The position numbers and the translations under genes are program-made. The notes beneath the pieces are model-generated. The model was given only the letters and a program-made list of their open reading frames with translations, had not been told where the DNA came from and did not search any database. Source: an uncultured bacterium (lineage in GTDB: Bacteria > Verrucomicrobiota > Kiritimatiellia > CAIKKV01 > CAITUY01). Taken from it: 64,000 bases of DNA. This document shows positions 34,106 to 44,253 of the stretch, in pieces (position 1 is the first letter of the stretch; every line of letters begins with the position of its first letter). The stretch spans positions 1-64,000 of the forward strand of contig CAITUY010000152.1 in the NCBI GenBank assembly GCA_903895695.1, written 5' to 3'.

Positions 34106-35674
34106 ATGCTCACATTCCATCCGCATACCGATACAGTTGTTCTGAGCTTCTCGGCTCTACTTCTGACGCTGGCCATGTCCGTGGCCGCCCGGGCAGAAGA
34201 GTCCTCGAGCAACAACCCGCAGATCAAACAACTCCTGCAGGTCTGTCCGGAGGCTGACGCCAACAAAGACGGGGTGCTGACACGCAGTGAAGCCGAGGCC
34301 TATGTGAAAGCGCATCCCGAGGCATTGGCAAAATTTCAGCAAGGCGGCGTGGCCGCCAAGAATGCCCCTGCGCAATCCAAAACGCAGCGCCCATCCGTTG
34401 CCGTGCCGATGCAGACGGTAACGGTCACGTCTGACGAACCCGCCTGGATGCCGTACATCCGGATACGCGATGGCTTCGAGTGGGCCGCTCCAGGCGCGCC
34501 GGCAGCCGATCAGTTCGGGACCCAGCGTTACGGCATGCGCATGACTTCCCAAGTCTGGACTCCGGCCGGCGCGCCGCAAGGCGCCACGTGGCGTCACGAT
34601 ATGACACTCTGGGTTCCACCCGGTGCGACTTCTGACGTGGCCCTGATCTTCGTTGCCGGGAACTACGATGGCCCGCAAACAGGGTCCGGCACCATCGCCA
34701 AGGTGGCAGCGCAGAGCGGCATCGTCTGCTGCTCTGTCTACGGGGTGATCCAGGACAGTTTTGGTGTGAAGGGCCCGGAGGAACTGGCGGCCTACACAGT
34801 GCAGCGTTACACGGAGACGGGGGACCCGACCTGGACCCTGCTCGCCGCCATGACGAAGTCCCTGGTCCGCACCATGGATGCGCTGGAAGCCGCGACCGCC
34901 AAGTCGGGAATCGGCGTGCCACTCAAACGCTTCATCTTCACCGGTCATTCCCGCTTCGGTCTGGCGTCCTGGTGGGTGGCCGTAGCCGACCGGCGCGTAG
35001 CCGGCATCATTCCGCTCGGCGCCGATCTGCTCAATATGAGCGCGCAACTCCAGGTGAAGCCCACGTTGTTCATGCCGGGGCGACCCTATGGCGACGCGAT
35101 GAGCGTGCTCATGAAGGAGAAGGGCCTGGGCTGCCTGTCGTTGTTCGACCCGTGGTTCTACCGGCAGCACCTCACCATGCCAAAACTGGTCGTCTCGGGC
35201 ACCCATGACCACGTCTTCGATCTCAGCTCGAACAGCCTCTACTGGGAGGGGTTGCCAGGGCCCAAGGCCAATCTCTTCCTGGCCAACATGGGGCATGCTG
35301 AACACCAACACGCAAGCACCATGCAGGCCGCCATTGCGTTAAGCCGCCTCATCAGCACCGGCAGACCGCTGCCCAAAATCGCCTTGAAGGCGACCGAGGC
35401 CGGCGCAACAGTCACGCTCACCGCGACCACCGATATCCCGGCCAAGGCGGCCCGCCTCTGGTCACGCCTGGCGAATAGCGCTTCCCTGGACACATGGAAA
35501 GACCAGCCGGCGACCCCCGACGCCGGACAACCGGCGGGCCGGTCCTTCAGCGGAACATTCGATCGATCGTCGGGCGACCGGGCCGCCGGCTATCTTGAGT
35601 TGGACTATGAGGTGGACGGTCACCCCTATTCGCTCACCACAGGCGCCTACATCGCCGGAGGATCAAGACCATGA
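34106..35674 (+). CDS. Exported PqaA-like (PhoPQ-related) alpha/beta hydrolase with an EF-hand
   Basis: The 522 aa product has a signal peptide (cleavage near A-A-R-A, about 30). A canonical 12-residue EF-hand loop D-A-N-K-D-G-V-L-T-R-S-E follows at 51-62. The hydrolase domain carries F-T-G-H-S-R-F-G-L-A-S-W (Ser nucleophile), G-A-D-L-L-N-M, D-P-W-F-Y-R-Q-H-L-T-M-P-K and G-T-H-D-H, which match the PhoPQ-activated pathogenicity-related family. The substrate is unknown. The calcium loop may tune stability or tethering. Its end overlaps the next gene by four bases (ATGA). The 127-base gap before it shows no clear promoter. Confidence 0.8.
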   Translation: MLTFHPHTDTVVLSFSALLLTLAMSVAARAEESSSNNPQIKQLLQVCPEADANKDGVLTRSEAEAYVKAHPEALAKFQQGGVAAKNAPAQSKTQRPSVAVPMQTVTVTSDEPAWMPYIRIRDGFEWAAPGAPAADQFGTQRYGMRMTSQVWTPAGAPQGATWRHDMTLWVPPGATSDVALIFVAGNYDGPQTGSGTIAKVAAQSGIVCCSVYGVIQDSFGVKGPEELAAYTVQRYTETGDPTWTLLAAMTKSLVRTMDALEAATAKSGIGVPLKRFIFTGHSRFGLASWWVAVADRRVAGIIPLGADLLNMSAQLQVKPTLFMPGRPYGDAMSVLMKEKGLGCLSLFDPWFYRQHLTMPKLVVSGTHDHVFDLSSNSLYWEGLPGPKANLFLANMGHAEHQHASTMQAAIALSRLISTGRPLPKIALKATEAGATVTLTATTDIPAKAARLWSRLANSASLDTWKDQPATPDAGQPAGRSFSGTFDRSSGDRAAGYLELDYEVDGHPYSLTTGAYIAGGSRP

Positions 35675-37674
35675 CAGGCGGGACACCCGACAGGAAACTC
35701 ACGTTATCGTGGCGGATCGGACTGCCGCATTGGGAGACGGATGAAGCATTCGGGCGGCTGCTGGACCTGGCGCGGGAACACCGGTCCGTTGTGGACGAGG
35801 TGGCGTTGTTCGAAACGATCACGCATCACCTCTACATTCCGTTGGACGTGTATGCGCTCCGCATGGAAATGGCCGCAAAACGCCTGGACGCCTTCCGCGA
35901 CGCCCGCATCCCGTCGGCCGGCATCAACGTGCTCTGCACCATCGGCCATATCAATGAAGGCTGGTCGTACATGCCGCCCCTGCCGTTCCAGGCCATGGTC
36001 GGCCATGACGGTGGCGTTTCCACCGGCTGCGCCTGTCCCAACAGCCCCGAGATGCGGGCCTACGTGCAGGCAAAGTACAAACTCGTCGCCGCCGCCCGGC
36101 CCGATTTCATCTGGGTGGATGACGACATCCGGATGCACCATCACGGCGTTGCCTGGGGCTGTTTTTGTCCCGTCTGCCTGGCTCTCTTTGCCCGGAGAGC
36201 GGGAAGGACCTACGGGCGCGAAGAGTTGGCCACTGCGTTTGACGACCCGGCCCAGGGGCCGCTGCGCCAGTTGTGGGTTGAGCAGAACATTGCGACCCTC
36301 GAAGCCCTGCTGGCCGATGTGGCCGCTGCCATTCACGAGGTTGGCCCCAAGATCGTCATCGGCAAGATGTCCGCCGGACCGGGATGGACTACGTACTCGG
36401 GACAGGCTTTCGAGCGGTGGTTTACCGCCTTGCAGGCGACCAAGGCGCGGCCGGGCGGCGGGTTCTACTCCGACGCCACCCCGATGGAGATGGTTCGCAA
36501 GGCAATCGACTGCGGCTGGCAACGCGCCTCGCTCCCGGCATCCGTGACCGACGTTCAATATGAACTGGAGAATTTCCCGTACCAACGCTTGAAGAAGTCC
36601 GCCACAGCGGTGGTGAACGAATGCACCCTTGCCCTCGCCTATGGCCTGAACGGCGTGGCGTTCAACATGCTGGCCCTGGACTATGAGGATTTCCTGCCAT
36701 TGCTGGAACGCATCCCGCCCGCCCGCCCACTGTGGGAGCAATGGGTGGCCCATACCGCCGGGTTGCCGACCGCCGGGCTCTGGCCGGCGTGGAGCAGTCA
36801 ACTGATGGCCAAACGCTCCGTCCGGCAGGGCGAACACTGGCTGGGCTGGCATCCACAATACGACATTACGCGTCCCGTGACGCTGGCGGAAATCGGGTTG
36901 CCGATTGCCGCCGATGCGCCGGGTTGCGGCGCGGTCCTGTGCGGCCGGGTCGCGGAAGCCTTTTCCGATGACGAACTGAAAGGGATGCTGGCCGGCGGCC
37001 TCCTCATGGACTCGACCGCCCTCGAGGTGCTGACAGAACGGGGTCTGGCGCATCTGACCGGCGTGCGGCTGGCCACGCGGTTGGACAACGGAATGATGGA
37101 ACGGTTCACCGACGACGCACTGAACGGCGGCAGCGCGGGACAGCTTCGTGACGCGCGCATCGAATTCTGGGGCAATGCCCGGGGCATGGCCGACATACTC
37201 GAGCCGGTGGCGGCTGGCGTCCGCATTCTGACAACCCTGGAGGACTATTTCTACCGGCCGCAAGGTCCGAGCATGACGGCGTTCGATAACGAACTGGGCG
37301 GCCGGGTCGTGGTCATGGGCTATGCGCCGTGGATCTTCCTGCATTCGGTCGGCAAGCGGCTGCAGTTGCAGAACGTGGCGGATTGGATCAGCCGTGGATC
37401 GATGCCAGTGCGCGTGGACCAGGCGGTACCGCTCGTGTCCGTCGTCCGCATGTCGGCCGACCGGCAGCGCGGCGCCGTGGTGCTGCTGAATGCCGGCATG
37501 GACGCGATCCGCGAAGCGACGGTCCATGTTCGCCTGGCGGCGCGACACGCCCGCCTCCTGACGATCGGCCAGGACGACCGCACACTGAGGATGGAGCCGG
37601 AGGAACTGGGCGGCTACATCACGTTGCGGAGTATTCCGCCCTGGAGTCTGCGGGTAATACTGCTGGAAGCCTGA
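35671..37674 (+). CDS. Large hypothetical protein, TIM-barrel glycosidase-like
   Basis: This 667 aa cytoplasmic protein is coupled to the PqaA-like gene (ATGA) and preceded by GGAGG. The segment F-I-W-V-D-D-D-I-R-M-H-H-H-G and then C-F-C-P-V-C-L-A-L-F recalls the D-G-F-W-I-D / C-x-C-x2-C pattern of the protein at 31.9-34.0 kb. The two may be distant relatives of one uncharacterised glycosidase-like family. No family name can be given. The C-terminal third looks like beta-sandwich and glutaminase-like regions. Function is unknown. Confidence 0.6.
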   Translation: MTGGTPDRKLTLSWRIGLPHWETDEAFGRLLDLAREHRSVVDEVALFETITHHLYIPLDVYALRMEMAAKRLDAFRDARIPSAGINVLCTIGHINEGWSYMPPLPFQAMVGHDGGVSTGCACPNSPEMRAYVQAKYKLVAAARPDFIWVDDDIRMHHHGVAWGCFCPVCLALFARRAGRTYGREELATAFDDPAQGPLRQLWVEQNIATLEALLADVAAAIHEVGPKIVIGKMSAGPGWTTYSGQAFERWFTALQATKARPGGGFYSDATPMEMVRKAIDCGWQRASLPASVTDVQYELENFPYQRLKKSATAVVNECTLALAYGLNGVAFNMLALDYEDFLPLLERIPPARPLWEQWVAHTAGLPTAGLWPAWSSQLMAKRSVRQGEHWLGWHPQYDITRPVTLAEIGLPIAADAPGCGAVLCGRVAEAFSDDELKGMLAGGLLMDSTALEVLTERGLAHLTGVRLATRLDNGMMERFTDDALNGGSAGQLRDARIEFWGNARGMADILEPVAAGVRILTTLEDYFYRPQGPSMTAFDNELGGRVVVMGYAPWIFLHSVGKRLQLQNVADWISRGSMPVRVDQAVPLVSVVRMSADRQRGAVVLLNAGMDAIREATVHVRLAARHARLLTIGQDDRTLRMEPEELGGYITLRSIPPWSLRVILLEA

Positions 37675-37682
37675 CGAGTGAA

Positions 37683-39311
37683 ATGGTGAGCATGTCTCCC
37701 GTATGTGAGCCCATGGAGGGGACGCCCATCGTCGCCAGCCGACCGGCCCTTTTCGCGCGTGCCGCGCTGCTGGCGTCTCTCGGCCTCCTCGCCCTGCTCT
37801 GCATCGTCAACAGTTTCGCCAAACACCTGACGCCCGACAACTCGATCTACCTGCTTCACGCCCGGACCTTCGTCCAGACCCTGGATCGTTTCTCTCTTTC
37901 CCACGATTCAAAAGGCATCCTGCTCACGCTGGTGTTGGCCCCCTGCGTGTGGATCTTCGGCGCGACCATGGCGGCAGCGGCCTCGGCCCAGCTTGTCGCC
38001 TACGGAGTGGGCTTCATGTGCCTGTATGGGCTCATCCGCTCCTACGCCTACGCTCTTGATGCCGCGATCATCTGTCTGCTCGGGATCTGCGTTGTGTGCT
38101 CCCACCTGATCTGGGGTGGAAATGCCCGCCCGGAGGATTTCGCGGTGGCGTATATCGCCGTGGCGCTCCTGGCCTCATGGCGACGAACGCGAGGCTGGCT
38201 GCTCCTTGGAGGCGGCATGGCGGCCTGCTGCCTGTTCACGAAGACCACGCTCGTATTGGCGCCCGCGGCCGTCCTGATCGCCGGCTGTGTCGTCGCCGAC
38301 TCTGATGCCGGCTCTACAAAGGGAAAACAGGAACTGCGCGAGGGTGCGAGGATCGTGCGCCATCTCTTGTGGGCAGGTTTGGGGTTCGCCCTGGTCACGA
38401 CCGCGATCCTCGCCTGGATCTCCCTGTTCGACAGTCTGCCCGGTTGGTACCGGCAGACCATTCAATGGCCCGCGACCTACCGCGCGGCATCGATTCCCGG
38501 CCTCGCCGAAATCAGCGCCACGCTGGCCCTGGCCAGGGGTTCCGGCCTCCACTACCTTCTCGGCATCAGTCTGCTTGGCCTGTTGGTCGGCTGGCTGAAG
38601 GGGGCGAGACGCTTGGCGGTCCTGGTGGCCGTGCTGCTGCTGGCGGAACTCCTTCGGATCGCGATCGAGGGCGCACGCTGGCCCTACACGCTGACCATAG
38701 CCATCCTGCCCATGCTGGTCGGCGCCAGTCTGCTTGGCATTCGCAAAGGCGCGTCCCGGCCGTCGTCTTTGTGGCACGTCGCCGCCCCGCTGTTCTGCCT
38801 CGTTCCCCTTCTCGCCGTGAGCGCGCGTGCCGAAGCCACGGCGTTCGAACTACGGCTCTTGCGCCGCCTGCCGTCGCCCTGCGAGTATCTGGCCGCCCAG
38901 ATGCATGCGGCAGGATACCGGCAGGGTGAGTCGGTCTTCGTTCTCGGTAACGACTATCAGCTTATCCTCTTGTTGGGGGCGCCCGCCCCCGCCCCGGTAC
39001 TGCCGCTCCACTATCTGGATGTCTCCGCGGAAGAGCAGCTTGCCACACGCCGGTTTTACGCGCAGCGCCCCCCGGTCTGGGTCGCCGCGCTGGCCCCGCT
39101 GGCGCCGGCCGACAAACTCCCGATCCTGGGCTCCGTTGACGGCGCCTATGACGTTGTACTTCCGACCGATGCCGCTTCCCTGCGGGTGAGCCGCCCCGTC
39201 GAAGTGGCGGGCTCGGATCTGTGTCCGGTACTCCCGCACACGGCCAAGTACCGCGCTCTAGTCGACACCGGCTATCGACAAATCTGGCGGCTCGCCGAGG
39301 TGCCCCGATGA
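37683..39311 (+). CDS. Polytopic membrane protein, GT-C glycosyltransferase-like
   Basis: The 542 aa product has about ten hydrophobic helices in the first 390 residues and a soluble C-terminal domain. The first loop, H-L-T-P-D-N-S-I-Y-L-L-H-A-R, places an acidic residue and Tyr where GT-C enzymes (ArnT/PMT-like) have their catalytic loop. It probably transfers a sugar from a lipid-linked donor outside the membrane; this is inferred from topology. ATG 37683 begins eight bases after the previous stop; an internal ATG at 37692 is possible. Its stop overlaps the next gene (ATGA). Confidence 0.65.
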   Translation: MVSMSPVCEPMEGTPIVASRPALFARAALLASLGLLALLCIVNSFAKHLTPDNSIYLLHARTFVQTLDRFSLSHDSKGILLTLVLAPCVWIFGATMAAAASAQLVAYGVGFMCLYGLIRSYAYALDAAIICLLGICVVCSHLIWGGNARPEDFAVAYIAVALLASWRRTRGWLLLGGGMAACCLFTKTTLVLAPAAVLIAGCVVADSDAGSTKGKQELREGARIVRHLLWAGLGFALVTTAILAWISLFDSLPGWYRQTIQWPATYRAASIPGLAEISATLALARGSGLHYLLGISLLGLLVGWLKGARRLAVLVAVLLLAELLRIAIEGARWPYTLTIAILPMLVGASLLGIRKGASRPSSLWHVAAPLFCLVPLLAVSARAEATAFELRLLRRLPSPCEYLAAQMHAAGYRQGESVFVLGNDYQLILLLGAPAPAPVLPLHYLDVSAEEQLATRRFYAQRPPVWVAALAPLAPADKLPILGSVDGAYDVVLPTDAASLRVSRPVEVAGSDLCPVLPHTAKYRALVDTGYRQIWRLAEVPR

Positions 39312-40891
39312 CCCTGCCTTTCCGTTGTGATGTGGCCGTTATCGGGGCCGGTGTCGCCGGGATGACAGCGGCAGCCCTGCTCTCCAAGGCCGGCTTGAGC
39401 ACCGTCGTGTTTGAGGCCGGCGCCCGCCCCGGCGGCTACCTGGATTCCTTCGAGCGCCAGAATTTCCGTTTCGACACCTCCATCCAGTGGCTAAACCAGT
39501 GTCGCCCGGGCGGCTTCGTATTCCGGATCCACCATCACGTCGGCGCGGACTGCCCGGAGTACCCATTGCTTGGACGGATCCACCGTTACAAGAGCGGCGC
39601 CCATGACTATCTCCTGTCAACGGATCCGCTTCAGTTCCGCGATCGTCTGATCCATGATTTTCCGCACGAGCGAGGGGGCCTTACAGCCTTGTTCGAGGAT
39701 GCTGCGAAACTGGGCCGGCACATGCGTTTCCTCGACAACCACATGCGGGCGGCCGGAACCATGACCACCCGCGAGAAGCTGCGTCACGGCCTGGCCATGA
39801 CCCGCTGGGTGTGGCCGATTCGCCGGTTCGTGACCACGCCGGCAGTAACGGGACTTCTTCAGTATTTCCAGACACCGGAACTGCGCGAGCTGTTTCATTC
39901 GGACGGCACGATGATGTCCGTTCTCGTACCGCTGGGCTTTGCGTTCACCGGCGACTTTCAAACCCCGCCCAAGGGGGGGAGCGGCGAGATCGTCGCCTGG
40001 CTGGGACGCCGAATCGCCGCCGAGGGGGGGCAAGTGCTGACAGGGCAACCCGTCCAGGAAATCCTGCTCGACGCGAAAGGCGCCGCCGCAGGGGTGAGGT
40101 TGACGACCGGGCAGGCTGTGCACGCCCGCTATGTCGTGGCCGCGTGCGACGTGGAAACGCTGTTTGCCAAGATGGTGCCCGGCGACCGTATTCCGGACCG
40201 CTGGCGCCGTCGACTCCGGGAGGCGGATCTCTATCCCTCCAGCTTCTCGATCTACCTCGGCCTGGACTGCGATCCGGCTTCACTCGGCCTGAACGAGGCG
40301 ATGGTACGTCTGACCACCGGAACGGCGGGGTCCGGCGAACGGACATCGGGCGATCCCCGCACCGCCACATTTACGCTGCTGGCTCCTTCGCTGCGCGATC
40401 CCTCGTTCGCGCCGCCAGGCAAAGGAACCCTGGTCATCCAATGTCCGGCCCGCATGGACTACGAGAACCAATGGCGTACCGGGCCCGGTCTGGAACGGGG
40501 CGACGCGTACCGGACCCTGAAAAGCACTTTCGCGGCCGCTCTCCTGGATCGCGTGGAACAAGTCCTGATCCCGGATCTCTGGCGGCATATCGAGGTGATG
40601 GAGGCGGCCACGCCGGTGACCTTCTGGCGTTACACCGGCAACCGGGGCGGAACGATCATGGGTCACAAGCCGACTCGCAAAAACATCCATGCGAACCTGG
40701 CGCGGATCCAGACGCCCGTGAAGCGCCTGCTGCTGGGCGGGCAATGGGCCGAGTATGGCGGCGGGGTCCCCATGGCAACCAAGGCGGCGGTGAATGCCAG
40801 CCTGACCATTCTGCGCGACCTGCGCCCAGCCGCATTCGAGACGCTGAAGGCGGTTGTGGATGGCGTCACAACGGCGCCCGGCAGCCCTTAG
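39308..40891 (+). CDS. FAD-dependent phytoene desaturase/retinol saturase-like oxidoreductase
   Basis: The 527 aa product has an FAD-binding start V-A-V-I-G-A-G-V-A-G-M (G13-x-G15-x2-G18), E36 for the ribose, and G-A-R-P-G-G-Y (38-44). The C-terminal FAD segment is L-L-L-G-G-Q-W-A-E-Y-G-G-G-V-P. The family covers carotenoid desaturases, isomerases and retinol saturases. No carotenoid genes are near, so the substrate may be a lipid or polyprenyl chain. It is coupled to the GT-C-like membrane gene by ATGA, hinting at a lipid-carrier link. It is the last gene of the plus-strand cluster; the 223 bases after it carry no supported gene. Confidence 0.8.
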   Translation: MTLPFRCDVAVIGAGVAGMTAAALLSKAGLSTVVFEAGARPGGYLDSFERQNFRFDTSIQWLNQCRPGGFVFRIHHHVGADCPEYPLLGRIHRYKSGAHDYLLSTDPLQFRDRLIHDFPHERGGLTALFEDAAKLGRHMRFLDNHMRAAGTMTTREKLRHGLAMTRWVWPIRRFVTTPAVTGLLQYFQTPELRELFHSDGTMMSVLVPLGFAFTGDFQTPPKGGSGEIVAWLGRRIAAEGGQVLTGQPVQEILLDAKGAAAGVRLTTGQAVHARYVVAACDVETLFAKMVPGDRIPDRWRRRLREADLYPSSFSIYLGLDCDPASLGLNEAMVRLTTGTAGSGERTSGDPRTATFTLLAPSLRDPSFAPPGKGTLVIQCPARMDYENQWRTGPGLERGDAYRTLKSTFAAALLDRVEQVLIPDLWRHIEVMEAATPVTFWRYTGNRGGTIMGHKPTRKNIHANLARIQTPVKRLLLGGQWAEYGGGVPMATKAAVNASLTILRDLRPAAFETLKAVVDGVTTAPGSP

Positions 40892-41086
40892 CACCTTTCG
40901 AGACGGCGAATCGTGGAAGGACAATGCGTATGCGATCAGGGCGGCGGGGACGATTCCGGCTCAGATCACACTCCATCTGAGAGGCTCTTCAAACACCGTA
41001 AGCGGGTCGCTCTTCAACTGCCTTCGGAACGGAGTTGTCGAGACCAGCCTATCGGGAAGCCCGGCAGGGTTGGCGGACCGGTGAGT

Positions 41087-41107
41087 GTTGCACGCTGAAC
41101 GTTGACC
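41087..41107. repeat. Three degenerate heptamers (GTTGCAC, GCTGAAC, GTTGACC)
   Basis: This short heptamer run lies in the gap between the desaturase-like gene and the convergent restriction gene. It shares the -TTGAAC/-AACG- theme with 7897-7990. The rest of 40892-41114 shows nothing I can name. Confidence 0.45.
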
Positions 41108-41114
41108 TTGAATC

Positions 41115-44100
41115 CTATGCGAATATTGTTCTGAGATAATCCGTCTGACCCTCTTTGGCGATGAGGATGTGCGAGTCTTCGAGTTGTTGCGTGGTCCAGT
41201 TGGCGAAGTGGGCCTGCAGGACTTCGAGGGGGGTCTCGGTGATGATGAACGAATCTACGCTTTCGAGTTTCATGCAAGCCTTGCCGGTCTTCTGCCTGTA
41301 CGTGAAATCCTTGAGTTTCTGGTGGAGTTTGACCTTTTCGTTATCCCAGTAGGCCTTCTCGTGCCGCATGCCGTGCGGTTCGATGAAGATGACACGTTGC
41401 TTCTGCCCCTCCTTGATCCAGAGGATGAAGTCCGGGTAGAACCCTTCGTTCTCGAAAAAGCCGATGCCGCACCCGCGACTGAGGTTGCGGAGGAGGAAGA
41501 TTTCCTTGCCCTTCAGAAGCCCGGCCGCTTCCGCTTTCACGAGGTCACGGAGTGCCGCGACAAAACGCTGTTCGCTGGCTTTCAAGGGGGCGGGCTGGAT
41601 TGTGAGTCTTCCGGCTCGTTCGATCAGGAGCGGTTGATAGAGGTGCCGATCAAAGTGGAGTCTGGGCAACTCGCCCGCCTCGGTCTTGTAAAGCTTGTCG
41701 GCCTCCTGGATGAGTTTGCGTACATGCTTAATCAGATCGTGCTCCGACTTTGGCACGCGGACCGTGACGTCCTGGAAGTTCGGGTGTTGCCTGGTGAGGG
41801 GGACATAGACCGTGTGGTCCGACTCCCAACGCTGCCTGGAGATGCTGTAGAACTTCTCCGCATAACGTTGCAGGATCGCGAGCACCGTCCTATGGAGGCG
41901 ATCGCTGTGTTCAAAACCGGCGAGGTTGACTTGATCGTCCTGACTGATCAGGGTGTACAGTCTTGGATTGTGCTCGATGATTCGCCGGGGCGCATCGATG
42001 GGGATGTGCAGGTTGCGCCAGGACTTCAGTTCCTTGTACTGAACAAGGTCGAGCCAGAGTTGTTGCCAGTCGACGCAAGACAGACTCTCGGACGGGATCG
42101 GCGTATCCTTACCGCCGATCGCAACCGTGGTGGCGATCTCCTCGTCCCCGCTCTTGATCGACGTCACCTTGACCGACAGATCCAGGCGAATCTTTGCAGC
42201 CGGATCCGGTTGGAGTGCCAGGAGACACTGCGCGTCAAAGGCCTGGTTCTTTTCCGGGACCGGGATAAGGAGTTGGCTCTTGAGGAAGGTGGCGTCGGCC
42301 TTGATTTTGACATGCAGCACGTCGGAACCTTCGAACGGCACACCCTCACGCTCCAGGTAGGAACGGAACTGCGCCATATAGTTGGCGCGCAACGCGAAGA
42401 TGTTGAGCGTCTCAAGGAGGGCGACGTGGGGCGGATGTTCCCCGTCCGTGGCGTTGCTGCGCTGCAGCGACATCTTGCGGCCGCGAAGGCGGACGCCGCG
42501 GCCGAACAGTTGGATGATCTCGGAGCCTTCGCGTTTGCCGATATTCAGTAGGCCCATGTTGGAGACGCGCCAACTGTTCCATCCTTCCATGAACTTCTTG
42601 GCCCCGACGAGAATCTGGATAGGTGAAGACGGATCGTTGATCGTGTTGAACAGCGATGGGCTGACGATGTCGTCCTCGACGACAATCCCGGCGCCATCCT
42701 CTTCGACCAGCGTCTTGAATGTGGACGTGTCGCCAATGTAGATCACGCCGAAACACTGCTCGGAATTGCCGGCCCGAAGTCCCAGTTCGCCCGCACGGGC
42801 CTTGAGGTCGCACAGATGGAGTGCGGCCCCGGCGGGAGTGCCGAAAATATCGCGCAGGATTGTCTGGTACAAGGCGCGTGCGTCGATCGGGATCGCCTTG
42901 AGATACGGGAACCGACCGGCAAAGAGGTCATCCTGCGTGTCGTCCCCCAGGGTGATGCCGGTCTTCTCCGCGAGGATCTTCTCCATACCCTGAACGATCC
43001 TGTTGTAGGGATTCCCGAGAAAGCTGTGCAGGAAGTGGGCCACCGTGAGCACGTCCGATCGCGGTTTCCCATCCTCCTTGTAGACGGCGTTGACGCTGCT
43101 GCCCACGAAGACCCACAAGGGCGCGTCAAGGTTGTAGGGTTGCAGGACCGCCCGGTTGTCGCGCCAGTATCGATGTTGCTCGTAGAACGAAAGCAGGCCG
43201 CCAAGCAGGAGGAGTTCCGTCTGGGCCGGGGTCGTTGTCTGCTGCAAATTCAGGACCTGAAAGTCCTTGCCGTATCCGTCGCCATGGAAATACTTGTAGG
43301 AGTAATCGAAGACGATGCACTTCCCATACTCCTGGGTGAGACTGTCGTCGCCGGCGGCGGTCAGGGCCTGGCCAAACGTGGCGCTGTACTCAAAGGTGAA
43401 ACCGGTTTCGCCCAGACGGTCACGGTAGGCGCGCCATACTTCGCCACCCGCGCCTTTGTGGCCCTCGTCGACAAAGATCAGGTTATTGCCCTGGAAGCAT
43501 TCCACGCCGACCGTGACGCCACCGCCGCGTTTCTCCTCCACCAGTTTCGTGATTTCGATGACCTGGACGACATGGCGTCCACCCAGGGCGAGACCGCTCT
43601 CCCCCAACGTAAACCGGCGCGAGGCAATTCCCGAGGCGGCCATCTCGGTCATGTGCTGGTCGCTCAAGCCTTCGTTCGGCGTAATGAGCAGAATGTTGTC
43701 AAGCGTCCTCTTGCCGTTGTAATGGAGGAATTGGCGGAAATTGAGATGCATGATCAACGTTTTGCCACTTCCGGTAGCCATCCAGAATGCCAGCTTCTGG
43801 AGGTCGGTCACGGTGAAGGCGGGACAGGCAGCCCGACCGGTGTCTTGTGCGGCCCGCGCCTTGGCAAAGCGGTTCAGCGCCTTCAGAGTCTCGGCGCGGT
43901 GATTCATCCAGCGATCGAGAATGACCTCCGTGTACAGGACCGCCAGGTACTGGAAATAGCGCAGGGTAATCGGCGCGGGGCGTCCGGCGTTGATGGCATG
44001 GAGATGGACGCGAATGTTGTCGTCGTATTGCGGCAATGCCTGGGCAAGGTGGGCGTCAAGTTTCGCGCCCCGCCCGGTCAGGTGATGGAAGACAAAGCTG

Positions 44101-44249
44101 TGGCCGGATGCATCGTAGCCCTCGGATGCGCCGCGAATATCGTGCAGCAATTCGCGGTTCTCTTTGTAGCCGAAGAGACTGTTGAGCCAGGCAAGGAGAA
44201 GCAGTCGGTGTTCCAGGCCGAGAGACGTGTCTTGTGCCGTGACGGACAT
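41115..44249 (-). CDS. Type III-like restriction enzyme Res subunit (DEAD/DEAH helicase-nuclease)
   Basis: The 1044 aa product has SF2 helicase motif I A-T-G-S-G-K-T (158-164), motif II D-E-G-H (261-264), and motif VI I-Q-L-F-G-R-G-V-R. The C-terminal part has Y-P-D-F-I-L-W followed by V-I-F-I-E-P-H-G, a PD-(D/E)XK-like nuclease site in which the usual Lys is His. The protein would translocate or loop DNA and cut it together with the Mod subunit. The start ATG 44249 is four bases after the yhcG-like gene stop; a longer upstream start would overlap that gene and is rejected. Confidence 0.88.
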   Translation of the reverse strand: MSVTAQDTSLGLEHRLLLLAWLNSLFGYKENRELLHDIRGASEGYDASGHSFVFHHLTGRGAKLDAHLAQALPQYDDNIRVHLHAINAGRPAPITLRYFQYLAVLYTEVILDRWMNHRAETLKALNRFAKARAAQDTGRAACPAFTVTDLQKLAFWMATGSGKTLIMHLNFRQFLHYNGKRTLDNILLITPNEGLSDQHMTEMAASGIASRRFTLGESGLALGGRHVVQVIEITKLVEEKRGGGVTVGVECFQGNNLIFVDEGHKGAGGEVWRAYRDRLGETGFTFEYSATFGQALTAAGDDSLTQEYGKCIVFDYSYKYFHGDGYGKDFQVLNLQQTTTPAQTELLLLGGLLSFYEQHRYWRDNRAVLQPYNLDAPLWVFVGSSVNAVYKEDGKPRSDVLTVAHFLHSFLGNPYNRIVQGMEKILAEKTGITLGDDTQDDLFAGRFPYLKAIPIDARALYQTILRDIFGTPAGAALHLCDLKARAGELGLRAGNSEQCFGVIYIGDTSTFKTLVEEDGAGIVVEDDIVSPSLFNTINDPSSPIQILVGAKKFMEGWNSWRVSNMGLLNIGKREGSEIIQLFGRGVRLRGRKMSLQRSNATDGEHPPHVALLETLNIFALRANYMAQFRSYLEREGVPFEGSDVLHVKIKADATFLKSQLLIPVPEKNQAFDAQCLLALQPDPAAKIRLDLSVKVTSIKSGDEEIATTVAIGGKDTPIPSESLSCVDWQQLWLDLVQYKELKSWRNLHIPIDAPRRIIEHNPRLYTLISQDDQVNLAGFEHSDRLHRTVLAILQRYAEKFYSISRQRWESDHTVYVPLTRQHPNFQDVTVRVPKSEHDLIKHVRKLIQEADKLYKTEAGELPRLHFDRHLYQPLLIERAGRLTIQPAPLKASEQRFVAALRDLVKAEAAGLLKGKEIFLLRNLSRGCGIGFFENEGFYPDFILWIKEGQKQRVIFIEPHGMRHEKAYWDNEKVKLHQKLKDFTYRQKTGKACMKLESVDSFIITETPLEVLQAHFANWTTQQLEDSHILIAKEGQTDYLRTIFA

Positions 44250-44253
44250 GGAA

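Noticed and set aside
40854..41084. Short plus-strand frame after the desaturase-like gene
   Set aside because: It overlaps the end of the desaturase-like gene in another frame, has no ribosome site and no family pattern. A few residues look protein-like but not enough to call a gene remnant.
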